DNA of 64,000 nucleotides from an uncultured Bacteroides sp. (GCF_949298305.1 NZ_CASFWU010000001.1:1-64000), one strand, 5' to 3'; shown: positions 37,007-45,914, numbered from the stretch's first letter. Numbers and translations: made by a program. Notes: generated by a model not told the origin, from the sequence alone.

Positions 37007-38704
37007 ATGGAATATTCTTTTTATGATTTTTTAAAGCTGCTCGGCTCGTTGGCTCTGTTCCTGTACGGAATGAAGATTATGAGCGAGGGGCTTCAAAAAT
37101 TTGCCGGAGACAGACTACGGAAAATTTTGACTGCAATGACGACCAACCGGGTGACCGGTGTGCTGACGGGTGTGCTGATTACAGCATTGGTGCAATCTTC
37201 TTCCGCAACTACCGTAATGGTGGTGAGCTTTGTAAACGCGGGCCTTCTGACCTTGTCCCAATCCATTGGGGTCATTATGGGCGCCAACATCGGTACCACT
37301 GTCACGGCATGGATTATTTCCGCCTTGGGTTTCAAGGTCGACATCGCGGCCTTTGCCCTGCCCCTGCTGGCCTTCGGCATCCCGCTCCTCTTCTCGCAGA
37401 AGAGCACCCGCAAGTCCGTGGGTGAGTTCATCTTCGGTTTCTCCTTCCTCTTCATGGGCTTGTCCTACCTGAAGAACAACGCCCCCGACCTCAGCCAGAA
37501 CCCCGACATGCTGGCTTTCGTCCAGAACTATACGGATTTGGGCTTCGGCTCCATCCTGCTGTTCGTGCTCATCGGCACGGTGCTCACCATGATTGTGCAG
37601 GCTTCGGCGGCCACCATGGCCATCACCCTGATTATGTGTGCCAACGGCTGGATCAGCTTCGAGCTGGGCGCGGCGCTGGTGCTGGGCGAGAACATCGGAA
37701 CCACCATCACGGCCAACCTGGCGGCCCTCACCGGCAATACGCAGGCGCGGAGGGCGGCCCTGGCCCACCTGGCGTTCAACGTCTTCGGCGTCATCTGGGT
37801 GCTCTTCCTGTTTGTGCCCTTCACCGAAGCCGTCTCCTGGTTTGTGGAGAACGTAATGGGCAGCACCGACCCGGCCGTGGCCGTCTCCTTCAAGCTCTCG
37901 GCCTTCCACACGGCGTTCAACATCTGCAACGTATTGATACTGATTTGGTTCGTCAAGTTCATTGAGCGCACCGTCTGTGCCATCATCCCCTCGAAGGAAC
38001 AGGACGAGGAATATCGCCTGCGCTACATCACGGGCGGCATGCTTTCCACGTCCGAACTCTCCATCCTGCAGGCCAGCAAGGAAATCCATCTGTTTGCCGA
38101 GCGCACGCACCGCATGTTCGGCATGGTGCGCGACCTGCTGCACACCGAGAAGGACGACGACTTCACCAAGCTGTTCAGCCGCATCGAGAAGTACGAGAAC
38201 ATCAGCGACAGCATGGAGCTGGAGATTGCCAACTACCTGAACCAGGTTTCCGAAGGACGCCTGAGCTCCGAGAGTAAGTTGCAGATACGGGCCATGCTGC
38301 GCGAAGTGACCGAGATAGAGAGCATCGGCGACAGCTGCTACAACCTGGCCCGCACCATCAACCGCAAGCGGCAGACCAACCAGGACTTCACCGAGAAGCA
38401 GTACGAGCACATCCACTTCATGATGAAGCTGACGGAAGAGGCCCTGGCACAGATGATAGTCGTCATTGAGCATCCTGTCCACCAGAGCAACGACGTGAAC
38501 AAGTCGTTCAACATTGAGAACGAGATAAACAACTACCGCAACCAGTTGAAGAATCAAAATATACTCGATGTCAACAACAAGGAGTACGACTACCAGATGG
38601 GCGTCTACTACATGGACATCATCGCCGAGTGCGAGAAGCTGGGCGACTACGTGGTGAACGTGGTGGAAGCCAGCAGCGACATGAAAGAAAAGAAGGCGTC
38701 CTAA
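37007..38704 (+). CDS. Na+/phosphate symporter of the NptA (PF02690) type with PhoU-like tail
   Basis: 565 residues. Two inverted Na/Pi-cotransporter repeats with QSSSATT near residue 63-69 and QASAATM near 196-202, about eight membrane spans up to residue 320, then a cytoplasmic helical tail resembling PhoU. It imports phosphate with sodium or takes part in phosphate homeostasis. It is divergent from the nucleoside kinase and convergent with the rubredoxin gene, whose end it overlaps by 4 bp. Confidence 0.92.
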   Translation: MEYSFYDFLKLLGSLALFLYGMKIMSEGLQKFAGDRLRKILTAMTTNRVTGVLTGVLITALVQSSSATTVMVVSFVNAGLLTLSQSIGVIMGANIGTTVTAWIISALGFKVDIAAFALPLLAFGIPLLFSQKSTRKSVGEFIFGFSFLFMGLSYLKNNAPDLSQNPDMLAFVQNYTDLGFGSILLFVLIGTVLTMIVQASAATMAITLIMCANGWISFELGAALVLGENIGTTITANLAALTGNTQARRAALAHLAFNVFGVIWVLFLFVPFTEAVSWFVENVMGSTDPAVAVSFKLSAFHTAFNICNVLILIWFVKFIERTVCAIIPSKEQDEEYRLRYITGGMLSTSELSILQASKEIHLFAERTHRMFGMVRDLLHTEKDDDFTKLFSRIEKYENISDSMELEIANYLNQVSEGRLSSESKLQIRAMLREVTEIESIGDSCYNLARTINRKRQTNQDFTEKQYEHIHFMMKLTEEALAQMIVVIEHPVHQSNDVNKSFNIENEINNYRNQLKNQNILDVNNKEYDYQMGVYYMDIIAECEKLGDYVVNVVEASSDMKEKKAS

Positions 38705-38714
38705 GACGCCTTCT
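38691..38714. terminator. Bidirectional hairpin formed by the overlapping gene ends
   Basis: AGAAGGCGTC (38691-38700) and GACGCCTTCT (38705-38714) are exact inverted copies; the 4-nt loop CTAA contains both stop codons. The last codons of both convergent genes form the stem. AAAG on one side and CTTTCC on the other provide weak U-tracts in both directions. Confidence 0.8.
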
Positions 38715-38862
38715 CAAATTCTTCTTTCCCTACTCCGCACAGCGGACAGCACCAGTCGGCCGGCAGCTCCTCGAAAGGAGTTCCCGGCTCGATTCCGTTT
38801 TCGGTGTCACCCGTCTCGGGGTTGTATACGTAGTCGCATACGGTGCAAATGTACTTTTCCAT
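38701..38862 (-). CDS. Rubredoxin
   Basis: 53 residues, a complete rubredoxin. Four Cys bind one iron: CTVC (Cys6, Cys9) and CPLC (Cys39, Cys42), with the family residues [18 protein letters not shown] and DW before the second pair. It is a one-electron carrier in the cytoplasm, in anaerobes often feeding oxygen or peroxide reductases. It lies tail to tail with the phosphate symporter gene. Confidence 0.95.
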   Translation of the reverse strand: MEKYICTVCDYVYNPETGDTENGIEPGTPFEELPADWCCPLCGVGKEEFEKAS

Positions 38863-38995
38863 CTGTATTCTCTTTTTAATGTTTCAGATATAAACAGCTG
38901 CCGCCCGCCTTTTGTTCGGACGGCCCGGAGCCTGTGCCCGGAAGGGGCCTCTGCCGGGCCCCGCCCCGCCGCGTGGGCGCGTCCGTCCGCCCCCG

Positions 38996-39724
38996 CTACA
39001 TCATCATGTTCTTCCGGATGGAGAACTTCACGATGCCCATGTAGCTGATGGAGGCCACGGGGATGTCCATGGGCTCGTGGTGGGTGTTGTAGCTGGTCAG
39101 TTTCAGGCAGTCGGGGTCGTCGGCGCGGTTGACGTACTTCACGGTGAGGTATTCGTCGCCCCCGCGGTTGAAGGAGACCAGGTACATCTCGCCGTAGATG
39201 ATGCTGCTGAACGAGTGGATGGTCTTGAAGCCCACGATGTCGCCCGACTTGAGGATGGGGTACATGGAGTCGCCGCTGACGTAGATGGCGCCGTCGCAGC
39301 GGGGGATGTTGGGGATGAGAATCTTGCCCAGGGCATACTGCGGGCGGTCTTCGAGCATGGTGCGCAGGTTGGCGGCGGCGGTGACGTCGTAGAGGGTCAC
39401 GCTGCGGTCGTCCAGGGCCTCGGGCGTCTTGGGGTTGTGCAGCAGTTCCACCTCGCCGCAGGCCAGCTCGCTGTCGCAGTAGCTGTGGCTGCGCCGGGGC
39501 ACGCCCTTGCCCGTCAGCAGCCAGTTGTAGTCCACCTCGCGGAGGCGGTCCAGCAGCAGGGCGAAGTCGATGCTGTTGCGCGCCATCCAGTTGCTCAGCG
39601 TAGAGCGCGACACGCCCAGGTGTCCGGCCAAGTCGCTGTCCTTCTTCAGGTTCAGGGCCAGCTTGGCCCGCTTCACAATGTCTGCCACGTTGAATGGCTG
39701 TTCGTCTCTTTTATCCATACGCAT
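38996..39724 (-). CDS. CI-like transcriptional regulator with S24 peptidase fold
   Basis: 242 residues. An N-terminal helix-turn-helix (about 30-50, LAGHLGVSRSTLSNWM) of the phage CI repressor type is followed by a LexA/UmuD-like domain with catalytic Ser153 (SGDSMYP) and Lys196 (TVKYV). The usual Ala-Gly cleavage site is not found; the equivalent place reads TAAANLRT, so self-cleavage may be lost. It is divergent from the zinc-motif gene at 40198 and may control it. The first of two Met codons is taken (39724; 39718 is possible). Confidence 0.85.
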   Translation of the reverse strand: MRMDKRDEQPFNVADIVKRAKLALNLKKDSDLAGHLGVSRSTLSNWMARNSIDFALLLDRLREVDYNWLLTGKGVPRRSHSYCDSELACGEVELLHNPKTPEALDDRSVTLYDVTAAANLRTMLEDRPQYALGKILIPNIPRCDGAIYVSGDSMYPILKSGDIVGFKTIHSFSSIIYGEMYLVSFNRGGDEYLTVKYVNRADDPDCLKLTSYNTHHEPMDIPVASISYMGIVKFSIRKNMMM

Positions 39725-40021
39725 GGTTTTTGGACGGCTTTCTGCCGGCTACGGTTCGGCCCGTGCAGCGGGGCGGAATTTTGTTTATCGCCCTCGGGCG
39801 GCTGCTTCCTGCTCATTTGCAGCGGGTTGAAAAGTTTTCCAAACAGAAATTTCCGATTTGATGTTTTATTTATGAAAATCGTTTATATATTTGTGGTGAC
39901 AAAATTAACTGTATTGTTTTAAAATCGCAAACCTTCGGCGGCTTTTTTCGGGCCGGAGGGGGCGGAAGGCGGTTTTCCCTGCCCTCGGGCGGTTCCCGTC
40001 CGGAGCGTCCGGCCCCTGCGG
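39725..40021. other. Divergent spacer between the regulator and the zinc-motif gene
   Basis: AT-rich in the middle, GC-rich from 39935 on, no gene. It holds the plus-strand promoter at 39857-39893; no repeated operator was recognised apart from the adjacent palindrome array. Confidence 0.5.
39857..39893 (+). promoter_or_regulatory. Probable promoter of the zinc-motif gene
   Basis: TTTG at 39857-39860 and TATATTTG at 39886-39893 (25 bp apart, longer than usual). If used, the palindrome array at 40022-40103 lies in the roughly 300-nt leader of the gene at 40198. Confidence 0.5.
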
Positions 40022-40103
40022 ACGAAGCCTGCATGGTCCGTGCACGGTGCTTGCATGGTCTGCCTGCGGTGCCTGCATGGTCTGCCCGCGGTGCCTGCAT
40101 GGA
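40022..40103. repeat. Four-unit 22-bp palindrome array (RCGGTGCCTGCATGGT type)
   Basis: Units start at 40022, 40044, 40066 and 40088: ACGAAGCCTGCATGGT, ACGGTGCTTGCATGGT, GCGGTGCCTGCATGGT, GCGGTGCCTGCATGGA. Spacers are CCGTGC, CTGCCT and CTGCCC. The period is exactly 22 bp. Confidence 0.88.
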
Positions 40104-40197
40104 CGCGGGCGGGCGGGGGCCGGGCTGCCTGGCGGGGATTCGGGGTTGCGGAACCGGCCTGCGATTGGAAGACTCACAAACCCAGGAAAACTTATTC

Positions 40198-40527
40198 ATG
40201 CCTATGAAAACAACAGACGCATTCAGGAAAGACGGCCTGCACCGTTGCGGGCATTGCGGGCGGGTGCTGCCCGTCGAGAGTTTCTACGTCAACAGCCGCA
40301 CGCAGCGGCCTGACGCCTATTGCAAGGACTGCCGCCGCGAGACCAACCGCTGCGCGCGCAAGAAGGTGCGCCCCAAGGCGGGGGCGGAGCGGCGGGTGTC
40401 CATCCCGCTGGTGGCCGACCGCCAGGTGCGGCTGGGGCTCATCCTCCAGGCGCTGGGGCGGGTGCGCGAGCGCTACCTGCACAAGCGTGCCCGCGAGAAG
40501 GAGGCCGACCTCCGGGCCGGCGGCTGA
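40198..40527 (+). CDS. Small basic protein with treble-clef type zinc motif
   Basis: 109 residues. Two CxxC pairs (CGHC and CKDC) 22 residues apart with SFYVNSRTQRPDAY between them resemble the zinc-binding head of endonuclease VII/HNH-like proteins, but no HNH catalytic residues are visible. The rest is rich in Arg and Lys, so DNA binding is likely. The ATG at 40198 is chosen because the zinc motif follows directly; an open extension upstream runs through the palindrome array. It precedes the Lin1244 gene by 136 bp. Confidence 0.75.
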   Translation: MPMKTTDAFRKDGLHRCGHCGRVLPVESFYVNSRTQRPDAYCKDCRRETNRCARKKVRPKAGAERRVSIPLVADRQVRLGLILQALGRVRERYLHKRAREKEADLRAGG

Positions 40528-40663
40528 ACACCCTCGGGCCGCGGCGCTTGCGGTGCCCCGCCGGCTCCGGCGGCCGCGGCCCGCTTCGTGCGCGCCCCGA
40601 AAACCTGTCGCGCCGCGCGGCTTCGCTATCACTCTATCACCTTACCTCATTATTCCATCAGCT

Positions 40664-41551
40664 ATGTCCAGAATCAAGAAACAGGGGCTCGACTATTTCC
40701 CCATGAGCATCGATTTTATGCAGAACCGCCTGGTGCGCCGCATCATGAAACGTGAGGGCGACGCTGCGGTTGCCGTACTTCTCCAGACCTATTGCGCCAT
40801 CTATGCGGGCGAGGGCTACTTCCTGCGGGCAGACGACCTCTTCTACGACGACCTGGCCGACCTGCTCTACAACAAGGAGGCCGACGACGTGAAGCGCATC
40901 ATTGCCCTGGCCGTGGACTACGGCCTCTTCGACCCCCGCCTGTATGCCGAATATCGGGTGCTGACCTCGGCCGACATCCAGCGCCAGTTCCTCTTCGCCA
41001 CCCGGCGGCGGACGGCCTGCGAGGTGGACAGCCGCTATCTGCTGCTCACCGACGAAGACCTGCAAAAGGGAGCGGAAAAGGGCAAAACTGTAACAGATAA
41101 GCCCGAAAACGGCGGAAAACTGCCCTCCGAGGACACAAAGCATAGCACAGCACAGCATAGCACAGCATACCCCCTCACAGAAGGCTCCCCCGACAACGGG
41201 GGCGCTGAAGGCGCGGCCACGGAGGCCGCGGAGGGGGAAAGCTGCCGGGCCGGGGAGGGAGGAGAGGCTCACGGCGCTCCGGAGACGGGCGGGAAGCCCC
41301 GCCGCATCAGCGACTGGACGGAGGCGGACGTGGCCGGCATGCGGCCCCCTGCCGACGGGCTGAAACGCAACCTGAGCGGGCTGCTGGCCAACCTGCGCCT
41401 CTACCGCGTGCCGCCCGCCGAGCAGTATGCCATCGTGCTGAAGAGCAACTTCGGCGTCATCGGCCATCCGGTGTGGAAGGGCTTCGAGCCGTTGCGCACC
41501 AGCCACGGCAAAATCCGACAGCCGGGGCGGTATCTGCTGAGCCTATGTTAG
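40664..41551 (+). CDS. Lin1244/Lin1753 (DUF4373) domain protein
   Basis: 295 residues. The N-terminal 110 residues (GLDYFPMSIDFMQNRLVRRIMKREG...) match the Lin1244/Lin1753 domain found in phage replication proteins and, in Bacteroides, in a conserved chromosomal gene group. The middle (about 140-230) is a low-complexity linker with a small CACAGCATAG repeat in its DNA. The C-terminal segment (about 235-295) is helical. Role unknown; probably DNA-related. Confidence 0.8.
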   Translation: MSRIKKQGLDYFPMSIDFMQNRLVRRIMKREGDAAVAVLLQTYCAIYAGEGYFLRADDLFYDDLADLLYNKEADDVKRIIALAVDYGLFDPRLYAEYRVLTSADIQRQFLFATRRRTACEVDSRYLLLTDEDLQKGAEKGKTVTDKPENGGKLPSEDTKHSTAQHSTAYPLTEGSPDNGGAEGAATEAAEGESCRAGEGGEAHGAPETGGKPRRISDWTEADVAGMRPPADGLKRNLSGLLANLRLYRVPPAEQYAIVLKSNFGVIGHPVWKGFEPLRTSHGKIRQPGRYLLSLC

Positions 41552-41667
41552 CGGTGAGTGGTGAGTGGTTAGTGGTTAGCGGTTAGCGGTGAGTGGTTAG
41601 TAGGGGATGAAACGCGGATTAACGCAGATTCACGCAGAAAAACAATAATCTGCGATGGAGCGTAAAA

Positions 41668-42000
41668 ACACAGATTCACACAGATTCACGCAGAAAAAAA
41701 TAATCTGTGCCAATCTGTTCCCTCTGTGTCATCTGTGGTCCATCCATCAAACACAGATTCACACAGATTTACACAGAAAAATAATAATCTGTGCCAATCT
41801 GTATGGTCTGTGTCATCTGTGGTCCATCCATCAAACACAGATTCACACAGATTCACGCAGAAAAAAATAATCTGTGCCAATCTGTATGGTCTGTGTCATC
41901 TGTGGTCCATCCATCAAACACAGATTCACACAGATTCACACAGAAAAAAATAATCTGTGCCAATCTGTTCCCTCTGTGTCATCTGTGGTCCATCCGGCCA
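41668..42000. repeat. Fourfold 83-84 bp tandem repeat of the CACAGATT family
   Basis: Units begin with ACACAGATTC at 41668, 41751, 41835 and 41918. Each contains CACAGATTCACACAGATT followed by AATAATCTGTGCCAATCTGT and ends ATCTGTGGTCCATCC, so each can fold as a hairpin. Spacing is 83, 84 and 83 bp. Open frames running through it are a by-product of the repeat length. The spacer 41552-41667 holds the GGTTAGCGG vocabulary and one degenerate half unit. Confidence 0.9.
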
Positions 42001-42055
42001 CCACCCGCTAATTTTCAACCTGAAAACAACCTGTTGAACGCTTTTGCTGAAAACG

Positions 42056-42087
42056 TTTGGCCGGATGCCTTTCCCGCCGTATCTTTG
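42056..42087 (+). promoter_or_regulatory. Promoter of the HU-like gene
   Basis: TTTG at 42056-42059 and TATCTTTG at 42080-42087 with a 20-bp gap, a very good Bacteroides -33/-7 pair. The leader is about 65 nt. Confidence 0.8.
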
Positions 42088-42155
42088 TCATGTGATTAAG
42101 CTTAAGACACAAACGACGAACACGAATTATTAACAATCTGAAAACTTTAAGCATT

Positions 42156-42641
42156 ATGGCACTGATTTACAAAACCATCCAATCCGTACTGCCCACTGAA
42201 GAAGGGCAGCGACTGTTCCACCCGCGCGCCGTCTATACGGGCAACGTGGACACCGACCAACTGGCCCGCGAAGTGGCGGCCTACTCCTCGCTCACCACGG
42301 GCGACGTGAAGAACACCATCGACAACCTGGTGACGGTGATGACCACCCACCTGCAGGCTTCGGAAATCGTGGTGCTGGACGGCCTGGGCTCCTTCCGCCT
42401 CGCCATGCGCTCGCGCGGCAAGGGCGCGGCCACGGCCGACGAGGTGACGCCCACACAGGCGGCCCTGCGCGTACACTTCACGCCTTCGTCCAAGCGCAAC
42501 CAGGACGGCACCGTGGCCACCCGCTCGCTGCTGACGGGCGTGCGCTGCGTGCCCTGGAAGGGCGGCAATACGCCCTCGGCCGGCGGCGGACAGACCCCGG
42601 GAGGCGGCTCGGAGGACGAGGATGACAATCCGATAGGATGA
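42156..42641 (+). CDS. HU-family (DNABII) DNA-binding protein with acidic Gly-rich tail
   Basis: 161 residues. Residues 1-125 match the HU-like domain common in Bacteroides (LAREVAAYSSLTTGDVKNTIDNL, VLDGLGSFRLA, VHFTPSSK), while the tail (about 135-161) is rich in Gly, Asp and Glu. It binds and bends DNA. It is followed by the smalltalk gene, a pairing often repeated in Bacteroides genomes. Confidence 0.92.
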   Translation: MALIYKTIQSVLPTEEGQRLFHPRAVYTGNVDTDQLAREVAAYSSLTTGDVKNTIDNLVTVMTTHLQASEIVVLDGLGSFRLAMRSRGKGAATADEVTPTQAALRVHFTPSSKRNQDGTVATRSLLTGVRCVPWKGGNTPSAGGGQTPGGGSEDEDDNPIG

Positions 42642-42711
42642 CGCATCGCACGGACACGTGCACACACACAACACAACTACACAACCTGAAAACACGAAAG
42701 GAGGTTCAAAG

Positions 42712-42819
42712 ATGGCAACCAGAAAATCGACCTGGGACATTATCCTGAAGGTAATCATCGCAGTGGCCTCGGCCATTGCGGGCATCATCGGAGGAAATGC
42801 CATGCCGCCCCTCGCATAG
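42712..42819 (+). CDS. Smalltalk-type small membrane protein
   Basis: 35 residues. It begins MATRKSTWDIILKVIIAV and then has a hydrophobic Ala/Ile/Gly helix, the pattern of proteins named smalltalk in Bacteroides. A perfect AAAGGAGG ribosome site lies ahead of the ATG, which supports translation. It is co-transcribed with the HU-like gene 70 bp upstream. The lysozyme-like amidase often found after it is not here. Function unknown. Confidence 0.88.
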   Translation: MATRKSTWDIILKVIIAVASAIAGIIGGNAMPPLA

Positions 42820-42835
42820 GGGCGGGCACAGGGGA

Positions 42836-42865
42836 AAGGGGCACCGGCAGCGGGCCCCTTTTTTT
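42836..42865 (+). terminator. Rho-independent terminator of the HU-smalltalk operon
   Basis: AAGGGGC (42836-42842) pairs with GCCCCTT (42854-42860), followed by a run of seven T. Confidence 0.88.
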
Positions 42866-43001
42866 CATGGGCCAATGTGGGATTCGTGTGCTCATGCGGG
42901 AATGTGCCGGCGGCCTGCACAAACCCCGTACCCGTGCCGCACGGCAACCTGAAATCAGAAAAACTCGGCGGGTGAGTGAGCGATGCTTGAGAATTTTTTC
43001 C

Positions 43002-43009
43002 TACTTTTG
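43002..43009 (+). promoter_or_regulatory. -7 element of the folP promoter
   Basis: TACTTTTG about 35 bp ahead of the folP start; no good -33 element was found. Confidence 0.55.
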
Positions 43010-43041
43010 CAGGCAATGGTTGAAACGAACAATGACTGTTT

Positions 43042-43899
43042 ATGAACGAGCTGAAAAACAGATACATCAATGTGGGCGGAAGCCTGATGGACCTCTCCAC
43101 GCCGCGGGTGATGGGCATCCTGAACCTGACGCCGGACTCCTTCTACGCCGGGAGCCGCGTGCAGACCGAGGAGGCGATAGCGCGCCGCGCGGAGCAGATT
43201 GTGGCCGAGGGCGGAGCGATGATAGACGTGGGCGCCTACTCGTCGCGTCCCGGCGCGGCGGACGTGCCGGTGCAGGAGGAAATGGAACGCCTGCGCCGGG
43301 GGCTGGAGGTGGTGCGCCGCACGGTGCCCGACGCGGTGCTGTCCGTAGACACGTTCCGGGCGGACGTGGCGCGGATGTGCGTCGAGGAGTACGGCGTGGC
43401 CGTCGTCAACGACATCTCGACGGGCGAGATGGACGCGGACATGTTCCGCACCGTGGCGCAGCTAAACGTGCCCTACGTGATGATGCACATGCAGGGCACG
43501 CCGCAGAACATGCAGCAGGAGCCCCGCTACGACAACCTGCTCAGGGAGGTGTTCCTCTACTTCGCGCGCAAGGTGCAGCAGCTGCGCGACCTGGGTGTGA
43601 AGGACATCATCCTGGACCCCGGCTTCGGGTTCGGCAAGACGCTGGAGCACAACTACCGGCTGCTGGCCCACCTGGAGGAGTTCCGTGTCTTCGGGCTGCC
43701 CCTGCTGGCGGGCGTGTCGCGCAAGTCGATGATTTTCCGCCTGCTGGGCATCACGCCGCAGGAGTCGCTCAACGGCACCACCGTGCTGGACACGCTCTGC
43801 CTGATGAAGGGGGCGGACATCCTGCGCGTACACGACGTGAAGGAGGCGGTGGAGACGGTGAGGATTGTGCGGGAGGTGCAGATGAATGGTAAATGGTAA
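43042..43899 (+). CDS. folP: Dihydropteroate synthase
   Basis: 285 residues. FolP joins p-aminobenzoate to the pterin pyrophosphate in folate synthesis and is the sulfonamide target. The two signatures are present: MGILNLTPDSFY near 29-40 and DVGAYSSRPGA near 61-71; the sulfonamide-site loop GVSRKSM is near 230. It lies upstream of cdaA, an order shared by many Bacteroidetes, with a 190-bp repeat-filled gap. Confidence 0.96.
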   Translation: MNELKNRYINVGGSLMDLSTPRVMGILNLTPDSFYAGSRVQTEEAIARRAEQIVAEGGAMIDVGAYSSRPGAADVPVQEEMERLRRGLEVVRRTVPDAVLSVDTFRADVARMCVEEYGVAVVNDISTGEMDADMFRTVAQLNVPYVMMHMQGTPQNMQQEPRYDNLLREVFLYFARKVQQLRDLGVKDIILDPGFGFGKTLEHNYRLLAHLEEFRVFGLPLLAGVSRKSMIFRLLGITPQESLNGTTVLDTLCLMKGADILRVHDVKEAVETVRIVREVQMNGKW

Positions 43900-43936
43900 A
43901 TGGTTAATGGTTAATGGTTAATGATAAATGGTTGAT

Positions 43937-44082
43937 GGAACGCGGATTAACGCAGATGGACGCAGAAAATAAATAATCTGTGTAAATCTGTATGGTCTGT
44001 GTCATCTGTGGTCCATCGTCCCCCCCCCCCCCTCCGCAGGGCAACTCAAAAACTTAAAAACTAACAAACTCAAAAACTTAAA
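43937..44082. repeat. CACAGAT-family repeat plus leader repeat upstream of cdaA
   Basis: A degenerate CACAGAT-family unit (43940-44017) is followed by a C-run and CCTCCGCAGGGCAACTC then CAAAAACTTAAAAACTAAC. Positions 44001-44082 return in inverted orientation at 47001-47075, directly upstream of the DUF2156 gene. Confidence 0.85.
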
Positions 44083-44087
44083 TCGCC

Positions 44088-44855
44088 GTGTTTCTGGAAT
44101 TTGGTTTAAAAGACTTTATAGACATACTGTTGGTGGCCTTCCTGCTCTACTATACGTACAAGCTGATGAAGGCGTCGGGGTCCATCAACGTGTTCACGGG
44201 CATCCTGGTGTTCATCCTGATTTGGGTCATCGTCTCGCAGGTGTTGGAGATGAAACTGCTGGGCTCCATCTTCGACAAGCTGGTCAGTGTGGGCGTGCTG
44301 GCGCTCATCATCCTGTTCCAGGAGGAGATACGCCGCTTCCTGCTCACGCTGGGCTCGCACCAGCACGCCAGCGCGCTGGTGCGCTTCTTCACGGGCGGCG
44401 ACAAGAAGAAGGGCCTCCAGCACGAGGATATCATGCCCATCGTGATGGCGTGCATCAGCATGGGCAAGCAGAAGGTGGGGGCGCTGATTGTGATGGAGCA
44501 CGACATGCCGCTGGACGACGTGGTGCGCACGGGCGAGGTGATAGACGCCAACATCAACCAGCGGCTCATAGAGAACATCTTCTTCAAGAACAGCCCCCTG
44601 CACGACGGGGCCATGGTCATCAGCAAGAAGCGCATCGAGGCGGCGGGCTGCATCCTGCCCGTGTCCCACAACCTGGACATCCCCAAGGAGCTGGGCCTGC
44701 GCCACCGGGCGGCGATGGGCATCTCGCAGGTGTCCGACGCGCACGCCATCATCGTCTCCGAAGAGACGGGCGCCATTTCCGTGGCCTACAAGGGCCAGTT
44801 CCACCTGCGGCTCACGGCCGAGGAGCTGGAAAGCCTGCTGACGCAGGAAGGGTAG
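44088..44855 (+). CDS. cdaA: Diadenylate cyclase, CdaA type
   Basis: 255 residues. Three membrane helices (about 10-80) and a DAC domain (about 90-240) that makes cyclic di-AMP from two ATP. The catalytic motifs are DGA (Asp173-Ala175, in LHDGAMVI) and RHR (Arg205-Arg207, in GLRHRAAMG). The start is GTG; it is 5 bp after the leader repeat. c-di-AMP usually controls potassium and turgor; the phosphodiesterase gene is not in the window. Confidence 0.95.
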   Translation: MFLEFGLKDFIDILLVAFLLYYTYKLMKASGSINVFTGILVFILIWVIVSQVLEMKLLGSIFDKLVSVGVLALIILFQEEIRRFLLTLGSHQHASALVRFFTGGDKKKGLQHEDIMPIVMACISMGKQKVGALIVMEHDMPLDDVVRTGEVIDANINQRLIENIFFKNSPLHDGAMVISKKRIEAAGCILPVSHNLDIPKELGLRHRAAMGISQVSDAHAIIVSEETGAISVAYKGQFHLRLTAEELESLLTQEG

Positions 44856-44868
44856 CCGGCGAGGGGCC

Positions 44869-45891
44869 TCAGTTCAGCATCAGGCTCATGTACGGGCGGG
44901 CGGGCTCAAGCAGCAGCTGCGTCAGTTCGCCGATGGAGAGCGACAGGTGTCTGCCGGGCAGGCGCCGGTCGCTCTCCATGCACTTGCCGTTGTTCAGGTA
45001 GTAGTAGCCGTTGTTGGCGGCCAGCTGGTTGTCGGTCACTTCCAGGTTGAGCTCGGCTTCGGGGTGGGCGGCGGCGTAGAGGTGGAGCACGTCGCGCACG
45101 TCGACAATGCGGGCCATGCCCAGGGGGCGTACTTCGCTCCCGTCTCCTTCGGAGGGAGGAAGCAGCAGGGTCAGTTCGGAGGCCTGCACCGTGTGGCAGA
45201 GGCTGTCGAGCAGGTCGGCCTGCGCCTGCGGGCTGTCGGCCACCACCTCGCCTACGGTCCAGCGTTCGCCGGCCTCGGGGTAGGCCACGGCCAGCGCCGC
45301 CGTCCTGCCGTCGGCCTTCAGTGCAAAGACCTTTCCGCCGGAGAGTTGCAGGTCGGCTTCCACCACCTTCAGGTCGTCTGCCGTGTGGAGCACGCAGCAG
45401 GGGCGTTCCTGCTGCTTTCTATATAAATAGGTGGAGGCTTCCTCGCTGAAGCCGTCCGCGGTCTCCACGCAGGTGTCCGGGGGCAGGGCGGGGCAGGAGG
45501 TGGGGACAAACGTCTGTCGGCACAGGCCGAAGACGGGCGCGAAGCCCGTGCGGGCGTAGTAGCCGAAGAGCCACGGTTCGGCGGGTATCAGGGTGGCGAA
45601 GGATACCCGGTTGCGGTGCATGCGGGCAAAACTCTCGGCCAGCAGTTCGCCCATCACCCCGCGGTTGCGGAAGTCGGGGTGGGTGCAGGCGCCCGAGATG
45701 TAGGCCGTCCTGACCGTCTGTCCGCAGAAGGTCAGGGGATAGGGAATCATCTGCAGGGCGGCAATGAGTTCGTCGCCGCTCCAGATGGCTGCGTTGATGT
45801 CGTCCGTGTAGCGCAGGCGGAAGTAGAGTTCCGTAAATTCTTCGCTGTCGTTGAAGCACAGGCGCCAGAGCTTTTTTACTTGGTCTTTCAT
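44869..45891 (-). CDS. GNAT N-acetyltransferase, Eis-like
   Basis: 340 residues. The N-terminal GNAT domain shows the acetyl-CoA loop pattern THPDFRNRGVMGELL (near 72-86) and a second acetyltransferase-like half follows; the C-terminal 100 residues resemble an SCP2-like domain as in Eis proteins. It acetylates an unknown amine. Its stop lies 13 bp from that of cdaA (convergent). Confidence 0.85.
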   Translation of the reverse strand: MKDQVKKLWRLCFNDSEEFTELYFRLRYTDDINAAIWSGDELIAALQMIPYPLTFCGQTVRTAYISGACTHPDFRNRGVMGELLAESFARMHRNRVSFATLIPAEPWLFGYYARTGFAPVFGLCRQTFVPTSCPALPPDTCVETADGFSEEASTYLYRKQQERPCCVLHTADDLKVVEADLQLSGGKVFALKADGRTAALAVAYPEAGERWTVGEVVADSPQAQADLLDSLCHTVQASELTLLLPPSEGDGSEVRPLGMARIVDVRDVLHLYAAAHPEAELNLEVTDNQLAANNGYYYLNNGKCMESDRRLPGRHLSLSIGELTQLLLEPARPYMSLMLN

Positions 45892-45914
45892 TTTAGTTAT
45901 TTAGTTTACAGGTT

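Noticed and set aside
41655..42099. Overlapping open frames of 60-100 codons reading HTDSHRFTQKK-like repeats
   Set aside because: They are translations of the 83-84 bp tandem repeat, have no ribosome sites, and stop when the repeat stops.
42867..43892. 341-codon frame overlapping folP in another frame
   Set aside because: Arg/Gly-rich shadow of folP without motifs; folP itself is clear.
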